Origin: Pseudomonas azerbaijanoccidentalis | Lineage (GTDB): Bacteria > Pseudomonadota > Gammaproteobacteria > Pseudomonadales > Pseudomonadaceae | Assembly: GCF_019145495.1 (NCBI RefSeq) | Contig: NZ_JAHSTU010000008.1 | Location: 124,001-188,000 of the forward strand | Length of the DNA stretch: 64,000 nucleotides | Direction: 5' to 3' | Shown: in pieces, positions 51,023 to 59,795 of the stretch | How the letters are laid out: the number at the start of each line of letters is the position of its first letter | How positions within the stretch are numbered: position 1 is the first letter of the stretch | Position numbers and translations under genes: made by a program | Notes under the pieces: generated by a model | Seen by the model: only the letters and a program-made list of their open reading frames with translations | What the model was told of the DNA's origin: nothing | Databases searched by the model: none

Positions 51023-51547
51023 TCAGCATTCGTTCAGGCCTTCGCGAAAGCGGATCGCCAATCCCTTGAGATTCTGACGCCAGCTCTCCAGCTCCTCACG
51101 ACTCAGTTCATCAGGTGCTTCTTCTTCGTCGAGATTCACTGCCAGGATCAAAGGCTGAGTCACATCGCCCTTTGGTTTGTGTGGCGCGCGTGGCGGTTGA
51201 AACAGCGCTGCGTGGGCTGCCAGCAGCTTGGCCAGCCAGGTTTCCGGATTGTTGGCCAGCTCAACCATCTCAGCCATTTCAGGAATGGCGATACTGTCCA
51301 GGACTTCGCGAGTCAGTAACGACTCGGCCCGGGACGCATTGGCCTGAGGCAAGCGATAGAAACCGGCAATCTCATGGCACAACCCCAACAGCGCCCCGTA
51401 CAGGTGAAACAACGCCGATTCGCGCCCCGCCTGAATCAGCGCCAGGGAGTTCATTGCCCGCCCCTCTTCTGCCTTGGCAAGAGCTTCCAGCGACAAGCCG
51501 GCGAAGTAAATTTTCTGATTGGTACGGGTATAGAGTTCGTGGGCCAT
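51023..51547 (-). CDS. DUF6586-like conserved protein
   Basis: From ATG 51547 (MAHELYTRTNQKIYFAGLSL) this 174-residue protein is mostly helical, with LEALAKAEEGRAMNSLALIQ and ALLGLCHEIAGFYRLPQ, and ends in an acidic stretch (DEEEAPDELSREELESWRQN). There are no membrane segments or catalytic motifs. It resembles a family of uncharacterised Pseudomonas proteins encoded next to topA. The reading frame upstream to 51658 runs into the topA terminator and is not coding. Confidence 0.75.
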   Translation of the reverse strand: MAHELYTRTNQKIYFAGLSLEALAKAEEGRAMNSLALIQAGRESALFHLYGALLGLCHEIAGFYRLPQANASRAESLLTREVLDSIAIPEMAEMVELANNPETWLAKLLAAHAALFQPPRAPHKPKGDVTQPLILAVNLDEEEAPDELSREELESWRQNLKGLAIRFREGLNEC

Positions 51548-51650
51548 GACGGCAGCCTCCACAACGAAATAAGTGCTTGATGCAGGTCGGACAGTGTCGT
51601 GGATCACCCGATCCGACCGCAAGCCCTCCTTTTTACAGGAGCAACAAAAA

Positions 51651-51684
51651 GGCCGCATGAAAACCCAAGGGTTGTCATGCGGCC
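51651..51684 (-). terminator. Intrinsic terminator after topA
   Basis: A perfect 10-bp stem GGCCGCATGA/TCATGCGGCC is followed on the minus strand by TTTTTGTTG. It begins 20 bases past the topA stop. Its AAAAGG flank also gives a weaker T-run on the plus strand. Confidence 0.9.
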
Positions 51685-51703
51685 TTTTCAGTACCGCGAC
51701 GTT

Positions 51704-54331
51704 TTACGCCTTCGCAGCAGGACGCTTGTCTTCGACCTTCCACTTACCGCCGTCGTAGAACGCTTTCCAGCCAGTCGGCTTACCGTCGACTTCAGTCTGG
51801 ACGTATTGCTCTTTGGTCTTGCGGCTATAGCGGATTACCGCAGGCAAGCCATCCGGATCTTTCTTCGGCGCTTCACAAAGGAAGTGGTACTTCGGATCGA
51901 TCTCATCCTTGTGCGGGATGATTTCCATCACCAGCGGAGCACGGGTCTCGCGGTTTTTCGGGAACTGGCTGGCCGCCAGGAACAGACCGGACGCACCGTC
52001 GCGCAGGATGTAGGTGTCGTTGACCTTTTCGCATTTCAGCTCAGGCATCTTCACCGGGTCCATCTTCGGCGGCGCCGCGTCACCGCTCTTCAGCAGTTTG
52101 CGGGTGTTCTTGCAGGTCGGATTGGTGCAACCGAAGAACTTGCCAAATCGGCCGGTCTTGAGCTGCATCTCACTGCCACACTTGTCGCACTCCAGGCTCG
52201 GACCTTCGTAGCCTTTGATGCGATAGGTGCCCTCTTCGATTTCGTAGCCATCGCAATCCGGGTTGTTACCGCAGATGTGCAACTTGCGCTTCTCATCGAG
52301 CAGGTAGGCATCCATCGCCGTGCTGCAGATCGGGCAGCGATGCTTGCCACGCAGTACCAGCGATTCCGATTCACCCTCGTCGTCCGCAGCGATTTCGTCG
52401 CCCGGCACCAGGTTGACCGTGGCCTTGCAGCGCTCTTTCGGCGGCAGGCTGTAGCCCGAGCAACCAAGGAACACGCCGGTCGATGCAGTGCGAATCTGCA
52501 TCGGACGACCGCAGGTGGTGCACGGAATGTCAGTCATGACGGGCTGGTTGGCACGCATGCCGTTTTCCGGACTTTCGGCTACTTCGAGTTTCTTCTTGAA
52601 GTCGCCGTAGAACTCGTCTAGCACGTTCTTCCAGTCGCGTTCGCCCTGGGCCACGTCATCGAGATTCTCTTCCATGCCGGCGGTGAAGCCGTAGTCCATC
52701 AGGTTGGAGAAGCTTTCCGCCAGACGCTCGGTGACGATGTCGCCCATCTTTTCCGAATAGAAACGACGGTTGTGCAGCGCCACATAGCCGCGGTCCTGGA
52801 TCGTCGAAATGATCGCCGCGTAGGTCGAAGGACGACCGATGCCGCGTTTTTCCATTTCTTTTACCAGGCTGGCTTCCGAGTAACGCGCCGGCGGTTTGGT
52901 GAAGTGCTGGGTCGGATCAAGCTTGATCAGCTTCATCACGTCGCCCTGGGTCATGTCCGGCAGTACGTCGTCATCGCCCGGCTTGGCGATTTGCGGCATG
53001 ACGCGGGTGTAACCGTCAAACTTGAGGATGCGGCCCTTGGCGCGCAATTCGAAGTCGCCAGCACCGACAGTCACGGTGGTCGACAGGTATTGCGCCGGCA
53101 ACATCTGACAAGCGAGGAACTGGCGCCAGATCAGCTCGTAGAGGCGCTCAGCGTCGCGCTCCATGCCCGACAGCTTGCTTGGCTCGGTATTGGCGTCAGA
53201 CGGACGAATCGCTTCGTGAGCCTCTTGTGCGCCTTCCTTGCTGCTGTAGACGTTCGGCGTTTCCGGCAGGTACTTCTTGCCGAACTCGCTTTCAATGTAG
53301 GTCCGCGCCATCGCCACGGCATCGGTCGACAGGTTGGTGGAGTCGGTACGCATGTATGTGATGTAGCCGGCTTCGTACAGCCGCTGGGCCATCATCATGG
53401 TTTTCTTCACGCCGAAGCCCAGGCGGTTGCTCGCCGCCTGTTGCAGGGTGGACGTGATGAAAGGTGCCGACGGCTTGCTGCTGGTCGGCTTGTCTTCGCG
53501 CTTGACGATGCTGTAGCTGGAAGCCTTGAGCTTCTCCAGCGCGGCCATGGCCTGGGCTTCGTTGAGCGGCTTGAAGGCTTCGCCTTTTTCGCGAGCGACA
53601 TCGAAACGCACGGTGGCGCCTTTGGCGGTGCCAAGGTCGGCGTGAACTTCCCAGTATTCTTCAGGGATGAACGCACGGATTTCGCGCTCGCGCTCAACCA
53701 CCAGCTTCACGGCAACCGATTGCACACGACCGGCGGACAGACCGCGAGCGATCTTGGCCCACAGCAGCGGCGATACCATGTAACCGACGACGCGGTCGAG
53801 GAAACGACGCGCCTGCTGGGCGTTGACGCGATCGATATCCAGCTCGCCGGGTTTCGAGAAGGCTTCCTGAATCGCCTTCTTGGTGATTTCGTTGAACACC
53901 ACGCGCTTGTAGCGGGTGTCGTCACCACCGATGGCTTCGCGCAGGTGCCAGGCAATGGCTTCCCCCTCGCGATCCAAGTCGGTTGCGAGATAGATGGTGT
54001 CAGCATCCTTGGCGAGCCGGCGCAACTCTTCGATGACTTTTTCCTTGCCCGGAAGGATCTCGTACTTGGCTTTCCAGCCGTGATCGGGATCGACACCCAT
54101 GCGAGCAACCAGCTGCTTGCGCGCCTTTTCTTTCGGCGACAAGGCCGGCGCTTCGCCCGCAGCAGCCTTGCCGCGCTTGGCGGCGGGCTCTTTGCTGGCG
54201 CTAGCCGAACCGCTGGTGGGCAGGTCTCGGATATGGCCGATACTCGACTTCACCACGTATTCGTTGCCCAAATACTTGTTGATGGTCTTGGCCTTAGCCG
54301 GGGATTCCACAATGACCAGCGATTTGCCCAT
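51704..54331 (-). CDS. topA: DNA topoisomerase I
   Basis: TopA relaxes negative supercoils. The 875 residues comprise an N-terminal Toprim domain (LVIVESPAKAKTINKYLG; YLATDLDREGEAIAWHL), the catalytic core with the active tyrosine in AGYITYMRTDSTNLS (about residue 327), three C4 zinc ribbons (CTTCGRPM; CPICSTAMD; CDKCGSEMQ), and a C-terminal tail ending VEDKRPAAKA. An Ala/Lys-rich insert (SASASKEPAAKRGKAAAGEA) in the Toprim domain is typical of Pseudomonas TopA. Confidence 0.98.
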   Translation of the reverse strand: MGKSLVIVESPAKAKTINKYLGNEYVVKSSIGHIRDLPTSGSASASKEPAAKRGKAAAGEAPALSPKEKARKQLVARMGVDPDHGWKAKYEILPGKEKVIEELRRLAKDADTIYLATDLDREGEAIAWHLREAIGGDDTRYKRVVFNEITKKAIQEAFSKPGELDIDRVNAQQARRFLDRVVGYMVSPLLWAKIARGLSAGRVQSVAVKLVVEREREIRAFIPEEYWEVHADLGTAKGATVRFDVAREKGEAFKPLNEAQAMAALEKLKASSYSIVKREDKPTSSKPSAPFITSTLQQAASNRLGFGVKKTMMMAQRLYEAGYITYMRTDSTNLSTDAVAMARTYIESEFGKKYLPETPNVYSSKEGAQEAHEAIRPSDANTEPSKLSGMERDAERLYELIWRQFLACQMLPAQYLSTTVTVGAGDFELRAKGRILKFDGYTRVMPQIAKPGDDDVLPDMTQGDVMKLIKLDPTQHFTKPPARYSEASLVKEMEKRGIGRPSTYAAIISTIQDRGYVALHNRRFYSEKMGDIVTERLAESFSNLMDYGFTAGMEENLDDVAQGERDWKNVLDEFYGDFKKKLEVAESPENGMRANQPVMTDIPCTTCGRPMQIRTASTGVFLGCSGYSLPPKERCKATVNLVPGDEIAADDEGESESLVLRGKHRCPICSTAMDAYLLDEKRKLHICGNNPDCDGYEIEEGTYRIKGYEGPSLECDKCGSEMQLKTGRFGKFFGCTNPTCKNTRKLLKSGDAAPPKMDPVKMPELKCEKVNDTYILRDGASGLFLAASQFPKNRETRAPLVMEIIPHKDEIDPKYHFLCEAPKKDPDGLPAVIRYSRKTKEQYVQTEVDGKPTGWKAFYDGGKWKVEDKRPAAKA

Positions 54332-54445
54332 GGATCAGAAAATTCCTGAATTCGAGAAGTGAAAGGCGGTTGGCGCCTGACGCGGCACCGCTATATATAG
54401 TGGCAACAAGGTGAGGTCAAGCGCAGGGTATTGCGCGAACTCAGC

Positions 54446-54682
54446 TTATGGCTTGGTAAAAAGGCTTTCTTCGGCCTGCACCAAAGCAAAGCGTGGCACC
54501 TGTTCGCCGTCAACCTCGACGGACTCCAGGAACATGCTCAAGGGACGCACCCAAAAGCCGTAATCGCCATACAGGGCTTGGTAGAAGACCACTTCTTCTT
54601 CGGTTTCCGAATGCCGCGCAACACTGAAAACGCGGTACTGCGGACCTTTGTAATGTTGGTAGAGCCCAGGTTGTATCGGCAT
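54446..54682 (-). CDS. DUF1653 family protein
   Basis: A 78-residue protein of the DUF1653 family: MPIQPGLYQHYKGPQYRVFS, then ARHSETEEEVVFYQALYGDY and WVRPLSMFLESVEVDG. It is a compact beta-barrel-like single domain with conserved Tyr and Trp and no known reaction. ATG 54682 has GAGGG seven bases upstream and is preferred over a TTG at 54700. It lies between topA and fadA, all on the minus strand. Confidence 0.88.
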   Translation of the reverse strand: MPIQPGLYQHYKGPQYRVFSVARHSETEEEVVFYQALYGDYGFWVRPLSMFLESVEVDGEQVPRFALVQAEESLFTKP

Positions 54683-54744
54683 GCTTTGGCCCTCACTCAA
54701 ATTTTTTCAAAATAAAAACAAAAATAAATCCGGAAAAACAAAAA

Positions 54745-54763
54745 CCGGGGCACTTGGCCCCGG
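54745..54763 (-). terminator. Intrinsic terminator after fadA
   Basis: A 7-bp stem CCGGGGC/GCCCCGG has a five-base loop and is followed on the minus strand by TTTTTGTTTTT. It lies about 20 bases past the fadA stop. Confidence 0.88.
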
Positions 54764-54781
54764 CTTCCATCAACGAAACGC

Positions 54782-55957
54782 TTAAACGCGTTCGAAGACG
54801 GTGGAGATGCCTTGGCCGAGACCAATGCACATGGTGGCTACCCCGAGGTTGCCGCCATTTTGCTTCATCACGTTGAGCAAAGTGCCGGAGATACGCGCAC
54901 CAGAGCAACCAAACGGGTGACCCAGGGCGATCGCGCCGCCGTGCAGGTTAACCTTCTCGTTCATCTTGTCGAGCACTTTCAAATCTTTCAGCACTGGCAA
55001 GGCCTGTGCGGCGAAAGCTTCGTTTAGCTCGAAGAAGTCGATGTCGGAGATGCTCAGACCCGCGCGCTTCAGTGCTTTTTGTGTGGCCGGTACTGGACCA
55101 TAGCCCATGATCGCCGGGTCCACACCTGCCACTGCCATCGAGCGGATCACCGCCAGAGGCTGAATACCCAGGTCCTGTGCACGCTGCGCCGACATCACGA
55201 TCATGCACGAAGCACCATCGGTGATCTGCGAAGAAGTACCGGCTGTCACGGTGCCGCCCTTCGGATTGAACGCTGGCTTGAGAGCCGCCAGGCTTTCCAG
55301 GGTGGTTTCCGGACGAATGGTTTCGTCGTAGTCGAAGGTTTTCAGGAAACCGTTCTCGTCGTAGCCCTGCATCGGGATGATTTCGTCTTTGAACTTGCCT
55401 TCCACGGTCGCCTTGTGGGCGAGTTGGTGGGAGCGCACGCCGAAAGCGTCCTGCTGCTCGCGAGTGATGCCGTGCATTTTGCCCAGCATTTCAGCGGTCA
55501 GGCCCATCATGCCCGAGGCTTTCGCCGCGTACAGCGACATGTGCGGGTTCGGATCGACACCGTGCATCATGCTCACGTGGCCCATGTGCTCGACGCCGCC
55601 GACGACGAATACGTCACCATTGCCGGTCATGATGGCTTGCGCTGCGGTGTGCAGGGCGCTCATCGACGAGCCACACAGACGGCTGACGGTCTGGCCGGCC
55701 GAGGTGTGCGGGATCTGCGTCATCAGCGACGCCATGCGTGCGATGTTCCAGCCCTGCTCCAGGGTCTGGTTTACGCAGCCCCAGATCACGTCTTCGACTT
55801 CGCTCGGGTCAACCTTGACGTTGCGTTCCAGCAGCTTGCTGATCAAGTGCGCCGACATGTCTTCGGCGCGGGTGTTGCGGTGCATGCCGCCCTTGGAGCG
55901 GCCCATCGGAGTACGACCGAAGTCGACAATCACGACGTCTCTAGGATTCAAGCTCAT
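54782..55957 (-). CDS. fadA: 3-ketoacyl-CoA thiolase FadA
   Basis: Beta subunit of the fatty-acid oxidation complex, cleaving 3-ketoacyl-CoA with CoA. The 391 residues have the acylation cysteine in VSRLCGSSMSAL (about 92), NGGAIALGHPFGCSGAR replaced here by NLHGGAIALGHPFGCSGA (His about 343), and the second active cysteine in ATMCIGLGQG near the end. It begins MSLNPRDVVIVDFGRTPMGR. It follows fadB by 29 bases, forming the fadBA operon. Confidence 0.97.
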   Translation of the reverse strand: MSLNPRDVVIVDFGRTPMGRSKGGMHRNTRAEDMSAHLISKLLERNVKVDPSEVEDVIWGCVNQTLEQGWNIARMASLMTQIPHTSAGQTVSRLCGSSMSALHTAAQAIMTGNGDVFVVGGVEHMGHVSMMHGVDPNPHMSLYAAKASGMMGLTAEMLGKMHGITREQQDAFGVRSHQLAHKATVEGKFKDEIIPMQGYDENGFLKTFDYDETIRPETTLESLAALKPAFNPKGGTVTAGTSSQITDGASCMIVMSAQRAQDLGIQPLAVIRSMAVAGVDPAIMGYGPVPATQKALKRAGLSISDIDFFELNEAFAAQALPVLKDLKVLDKMNEKVNLHGGAIALGHPFGCSGARISGTLLNVMKQNGGNLGVATMCIGLGQGISTVFERV

Positions 55958-55986
55958 AAGTTCACTCTCACTCTAGTTGGGGGCGC

Positions 55987-58134
55987 TTAACCGAAGAAGC
56001 TCTGGCCGTTTTTGGCCATTTCGCGCAGCTTCGCGGTCGGGTGGTACAGCGCGCCCAAATCAGCGTACTGGTCAGCCAGGGCAACGAACTCTGCAACACC
56101 GATCGAGTCGATGTAGCGCAGCGCACCGCCACGGAATGGAGGGAAACCAATACCGTAGACCAGACCCATGTCGGCTTCGGCAGCGGTTTCGACGATGCCG
56201 TCTTCCAGGCAACGCACGGTTTCCAGGCACAGCGGGATCATCATCCAGTTGATGATGTCTTCGTCGGTGACTTCGCGCTGTTCAAAGACGATCGGCTTGA
56301 GCACTTCAAGCACCGATGGATCGGCGACTTTCTTCTGCTTGCCCTTCTTGTCGGTCTCGTAGGCGTAGAAACCCTTGCCGTTCTTCTGGCCCAGGCGCTT
56401 GGCTTCGTAGAGCACGTCGACGGCCGAACGACGGTCGTCTTTCATGCGGTCCGGGAAGCCTTCAGCCATCACGTCACGACCGTGGTGACCGGTGTCGATG
56501 CCGACCACGTCCATCAGGTATGCCGGGCCCATAGGCCAGCCGAATTTTTCCATGATCTTGTCGATACGGACGAAGTCCACACCGGCGCTGACCAGCTTGG
56601 CGAAACCGCCGAAGTACGGGAACAGTACGCGGTTGACCAGGAAGCCCGGGCAGTCGTTGACGACGATCGGGTTCTTGCCCATTTTCTTGGCGTAGGCAAC
56701 GGTGGTGGCAACCGCCAGTTCACTGGACTTCTCGCCACGGATCACTTCAACCAGCGGCATCATGTGCACCGGGTTGAAGAAGTGCATGCCGACGAAGTTT
56801 TCCGGACGCTTGAGGGCTTTGGCCAGCAAGGTGATGGAAATGGTCGAGGTGTTCGAGGCGAGGATAGTGTCCTCTTTGACCTTGTCTTCGACTTCAGCCA
56901 GTACGGCTTGCTTGACCTTAGGGTTCTCGACGACGGCTTCAACCACCAGATCCACGTGACCGAAGTCGCCGTAGGACAGGGTTGGACGGATGCCGTTGAG
57001 CACTTCAGCCATTTTCGCGGCGGTCATGCGGCCTTTATCAACGCGGCCAACCAGCAGTTTGGCGGCTTCGGCCAGACCCTGTTCGATCCCGGCTTCATTG
57101 ATGTCTTTCATCAGGATCGGCGTGCCTTTGGACGCCGACTGATAGGCGATACCGCCACCCATGATGCCCGCGCCGAGTACGGCAGCCTGCTTCACGTCTT
57201 TGGCGATTTCGTCGTAGGCCTTGGCTTTTTTCTTCAGTTCCTGATCGTTCAGGAACAAACCGATCAAGCTCTGCGCGGCAGAGGTCTTGGCCAGCTTCAC
57301 GAAACCTGCAGCTTCGACTTCCAGTGCTTTGTCGCGACCGAAGTTCGCAGCTTTCTGGATGGTCTTGATCGCTTCAACCGGCGCCGGATAGTTCGGGCCA
57401 GCTTGACCGGCCACAAAACCTTTGGCGGTTTCGAAAGCCATCATTTGTTCGATGGCGTTCAGCTTCAGCTTTTCCAGTTTCGGCTGGCGCTTGGCCTTGT
57501 AATCGAACTCGCCGGAGATGGCGCGCTTGATCAGTTCCAGCGCAGCTTCCTGCAGCTTCTCAGGAGCAACCACGGCATCGACGGCGCCTACTTTCAGCGC
57601 GTCTTCAGGACGGTTTTCCTTGCCGGAGGCAATCCACTCGATAGCGTTGTCGGCACCGATCAGGCGCGGCAGACGCACGGTACCGCCGAAACCAGGGTAG
57701 ATGCCCAGCTTGACTTCCGGCAGACCGATCTTGGCCTTGGTCGACATGACGCGGTAGTCCGCTGCCAGGCACATTTCCAGACCGCCACCCAATGCGATGC
57801 CGTTGATGGCAACCACCGTCGGGACGTTGAGGTCTTCGAAATCGCTGAAAATCTTGTTGGCTTCGAGGTTGCCTGCAACAAGCTCTGCATCCGGCAGCTT
57901 GAAGTTGTCGACAAATTCGGTGATGTCGGCGCCGACGATGAACACGTCCTTGCCACTGCTGCCGATCACACCCTTGATCGAAGCATCTGCCTTGATGGTG
58001 TCTACGGCCTGACGCAGTTCGTTCAGGGTTAGACGGTTGAACTTGTTGACGGACTCACCCTTGAGGTCGAACTTCAGTTCGACGATGCCACTTTCAAGAG
58101 CCTTAACCGTGATGGCTTTACCTTCGTAAATCAT
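55987..58134 (-). CDS. fadB: Fatty-acid oxidation complex alpha subunit FadB
   Basis: Multifunctional enoyl-CoA hydratase, isomerase and 3-hydroxyacyl-CoA dehydrogenase. From ATG 58134 it has 715 residues. The hydratase part has IALGGGLEMCLAADYR and GLPEVKLGIYPGFGGTVRLP (the two catalytic Glu). The dehydrogenase part has AAVLGAGIMGGGIAYQ (about 313) and GMHFFNPVHMMPLVEVI (catalytic His). The C-terminal duplicated domain ends MAKNGQSFFG. The frame extends to 58239 without family resemblance. A PsrA-like box lies upstream. Confidence 0.97.
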   Translation of the reverse strand: MIYEGKAITVKALESGIVELKFDLKGESVNKFNRLTLNELRQAVDTIKADASIKGVIGSSGKDVFIVGADITEFVDNFKLPDAELVAGNLEANKIFSDFEDLNVPTVVAINGIALGGGLEMCLAADYRVMSTKAKIGLPEVKLGIYPGFGGTVRLPRLIGADNAIEWIASGKENRPEDALKVGAVDAVVAPEKLQEAALELIKRAISGEFDYKAKRQPKLEKLKLNAIEQMMAFETAKGFVAGQAGPNYPAPVEAIKTIQKAANFGRDKALEVEAAGFVKLAKTSAAQSLIGLFLNDQELKKKAKAYDEIAKDVKQAAVLGAGIMGGGIAYQSASKGTPILMKDINEAGIEQGLAEAAKLLVGRVDKGRMTAAKMAEVLNGIRPTLSYGDFGHVDLVVEAVVENPKVKQAVLAEVEDKVKEDTILASNTSTISITLLAKALKRPENFVGMHFFNPVHMMPLVEVIRGEKSSELAVATTVAYAKKMGKNPIVVNDCPGFLVNRVLFPYFGGFAKLVSAGVDFVRIDKIMEKFGWPMGPAYLMDVVGIDTGHHGRDVMAEGFPDRMKDDRRSAVDVLYEAKRLGQKNGKGFYAYETDKKGKQKKVADPSVLEVLKPIVFEQREVTDEDIINWMMIPLCLETVRCLEDGIVETAAEADMGLVYGIGFPPFRGGALRYIDSIGVAEFVALADQYADLGALYHPTAKLREMAKNGQSFFG

Positions 58135-58296
58135 CAACTGATCTCCACGATATGGAAGCTGAACAGTACACGTCGGACGCAGGCGAATGGCTTGGCAGGG
58201 ACGTCGATCGTCAATGCTACGCCAATCCACCCGGCACACCCGCCAACGCGATAGTCGGGATTCTGTAGGAGCGGTCTGAAATACAAACGCTCAATT

Positions 58297-58310
58297 CATA
58301 CGCCCGTTTG
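58297..58310 (-). promoter_or_regulatory. Likely PsrA operator of fadBA
   Basis: On the minus strand CAAACGGGCGTATG fits CAAAC-N4-GTTTG with one mismatch. It lies 163 bases before the fadB start codon, in the right gap for the known PsrA control of fadBA. Confidence 0.55.
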
Positions 58311-58449
58311 ATTTGGGTATGCCACCTTCACGGAATTTCCGACAATTGTCAATCGCCCAAAATGCGGGTTGAAACTCGACTTTGCAGTCATTTCCGTAAC
58401 GCGAAGATCTCTAACACGCGGGTGCATGTACTGCCATTCATAGGATTAA

Positions 58450-58624
58450 TCATTAGAAAAGTCGCCCTAATTCGCGGCAACCCGTGTTTAACGAGCTACG
58501 CTGGCGGGACCCGATAGAAAATTTTTTGAACGCATGGGTGAATACCCAGCGTAAGATCTGCGCAAACCGAATTACCGGCCTGCCTGGCCAACTCCGCCCG
58601 ATGTTGATATCGGGCTTTTTATTG
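58450..58624 (+). ncRNA. Candidate intergenic small RNA
   Basis: The plus strand has an intrinsic terminator (58596-58620) with no plus-strand gene upstream of it. Upstream lies a hairpin TGGGT-GAAT-ACCCA extended by CGC/GCG (58531-58551), and a U-rich run (TTTTTT, 58522-58527) that could be a single-stranded Hfq-type site. A transcript of about 100-180 bases is inferred. The promoter and 5' end are not identified; the start given is approximate. Confidence 0.4.
58596..58620 (+). terminator. Orphan plus-strand terminator
   Basis: A perfect 7-bp stem GCCCGAT/ATCGGGC (58596-58602 with 58609-58615) has a six-base loop followed by TTTTTATT. The minus-strand direction has no T-run, so it is directional. 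Confidence 0.8.
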
Positions 58625-58641
58625 CCTGCGTTTTTGCGCTT

Positions 58642-58788
58642 TGTAGCAGCTGCCGAGCTTGCGAGGCTGCGTTCGGCGACGAAGTCGTCGCAAACCGTGA
58701 GCACGCGGTCGCGCCTTATACACCGAGGCGCCCGGTTTACGACTGCTGCGCAGCCGAACGCAGCCTCGCAAGCTCGGCAGCTGCTACA
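58642..58788. repeat. 36-bp perfect inverted repeat (REPIN-like)
   Basis: Arms at 58642-58677 and 58753-58788, each with GTAGCAGCTGCCGAGCTTGC and GAGGCTGCGTTCGGC, pair without mismatch around a 75-base core. The core contains its own short palindrome CGACGAAGTCGTCG (58677-58690). It differs from the other REP families here and looks like a doublet REPIN or small mobile hairpin. Confidence 0.85.
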
Positions 58789-58797
58789 GATCGGTTT

Positions 58798-59235
58798 TTA
58801 GGAGAGTGCCTTGAGGGTGGCATCGATGTGTTGCAAAACTTCAGCTTCGCCCTTCTCGCCCCAATACAAAGCGATCATCTGCTTGTCGGCTTCGACCTTG
58901 TAGACGTTATCCGGCAATTTTTCGAAATGATTGAGCAGCGCCGGATCTTCACAAACTTCCTGCCATTGATTCACCCACACACCCGGCGTTTTCTGCCAGT
59001 AAATCCAGCATGCCGGCTGATTGCCGCGCCGTGGTCGGTGGTACTGTGCGCAAGGGTTTGGCGGCTCCTGGGCGAGCCAATGCGGCCACTCCTGGGGCGC
59101 CAATTGCATGGCCAGGCCGATGCGCCGCGCCTCCATGCGTAGGGCCATCCGGCCGCTCTGATGGCGTGAGGGTCGCAACCATGCCAGGGGGCTGAGAACC
59201 ACCAGCAGGATTGACACCACTATCCAGACCGTCAT
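58798..59235 (-). CDS. Conserved membrane-anchored hypothetical protein
   Basis: From ATG 59235 (MTVWIVVSILLVVLSPLAWL) this 145-residue protein has one N-terminal membrane helix and a soluble part with several Trp and Cys: QLAPQEWPHWLAQEPPNPCA, QPACWIYWQKTPGVWVNQW, and MIALYWGEKGEAEVL. It does not match a family whose function I know, though a similar gene sits beside the universal stress gene in other Pseudomonas, to my recollection. The frame upstream to 59265 overlaps the promoter of the divergent stress gene. Confidence 0.75.
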   Translation of the reverse strand: MTVWIVVSILLVVLSPLAWLRPSRHQSGRMALRMEARRIGLAMQLAPQEWPHWLAQEPPNPCAQYHRPRRGNQPACWIYWQKTPGVWVNQWQEVCEDPALLNHFEKLPDNVYKVEADKQMIALYWGEKGEAEVLQHIDATLKALS

Positions 59236-59339
59236 ATCTGTACTCCCGATTTTGAATGAGCGCATTGAGTCACTTTGGAACCAATGCGCTTGAAACCAGC
59301 CATACTTACCAATATTGCATCCCTCAGGAGGAGCACCTC

Positions 59340-59780
59340 ATGCCCTACAACCATATTCTGGTCGCTGTAGATCTAACCGAAGAGTGCGACCCTGTAATCC
59401 ATCGCGCTCGCGAGCTATCGGTGAGCAACGGTGCGAAGCTGTCCCTGGTGCACATTGTCGAACCAATGGCCATGGCCTTCGGCGGTGACGTCCCGATGGA
59501 CCTGTCACAACTGCAACAACAGCAGTTCGATCAGGCCAAGGAGCGCCTTGAGCGGTTGATCCTGAAATATCCGGAGCTATCCAAGGAATACAGCCACCTG
59601 ACTTACGGCCAGCCACGCCAGGAAATTCATCACCTGGCCAAGGAGCAAGGGTGCGACATGATCGTGGTGGGCAGCCATGGCCGACACGGCCTGGCGCTGC
59701 TGCTGGGTTCCACCGCCAACGATGTGCTGCACGGTGCACCTTGCGACGTGCTGGCGGTGCGACTGCAAAGCAAATCCTGA
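59340..59780 (+). CDS. Universal stress protein (UspA family)
   Basis: The 146 residues from ATG 59340 (CAGGAGGAG upstream) form a single Usp domain: MPYNHILVAVDLTEECDPVI, LSLVHIVEPM, and the ATP-binding loop VVGSHGRHGLALLLGSTAND followed by VLHGAPCDVLAVRL. The G-x2-G-x9-G(S/T) type motif is present, pointing to the ATP-binding UspFG-like subgroup. The role is stress survival, with no defined reaction. The frame upstream to 59256 has no ribosome site. Confidence 0.93.
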   Translation: MPYNHILVAVDLTEECDPVIHRARELSVSNGAKLSLVHIVEPMAMAFGGDVPMDLSQLQQQQFDQAKERLERLILKYPELSKEYSHLTYGQPRQEIHHLAKEQGCDMIVVGSHGRHGLALLLGSTANDVLHGAPCDVLAVRLQSKS

Positions 59781-59795
59781 CAGCACAAAAAAGCT

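Larger units (their letters stand above)
58135..58797. other. Long gap upstream of fadB with PsrA box, sRNA candidate and large inverted repeat
   Basis: No protein gene is supported in these 663 bases; two short frames (58308-58517 plus; 58453-58704 minus) overlap structured DNA and lack ribosome sites. Three things are present: a PsrA-like box (58297-58310), an orphan plus-strand terminator preceded by a strong hairpin, and a 36-bp perfect inverted repeat. Confidence 0.6.

Noticed and set aside
52772..54349. 525-codon plus-strand frame opposite topA
   Set aside because: Antisense shadow; topA shows all catalytic and zinc-ribbon motifs.
56041..58032. 663-codon plus-strand frame opposite fadB
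   Set aside because: Shadow with Phe/His/Asp/Gln bias and no start context; fadB is unambiguous.
58284..58310. CAAACG...CGTTTG as a single wide PsrA palindrome
   Set aside because: The spacer is 15 bases, not the 2-4 required; the nested CAAACGGGCGTATG is a better reading.
58453..58704. 83-codon minus-strand frame upstream of fadB
   Set aside because: It spans the orphan terminator and the arm of the inverted repeat and has no ribosome site.
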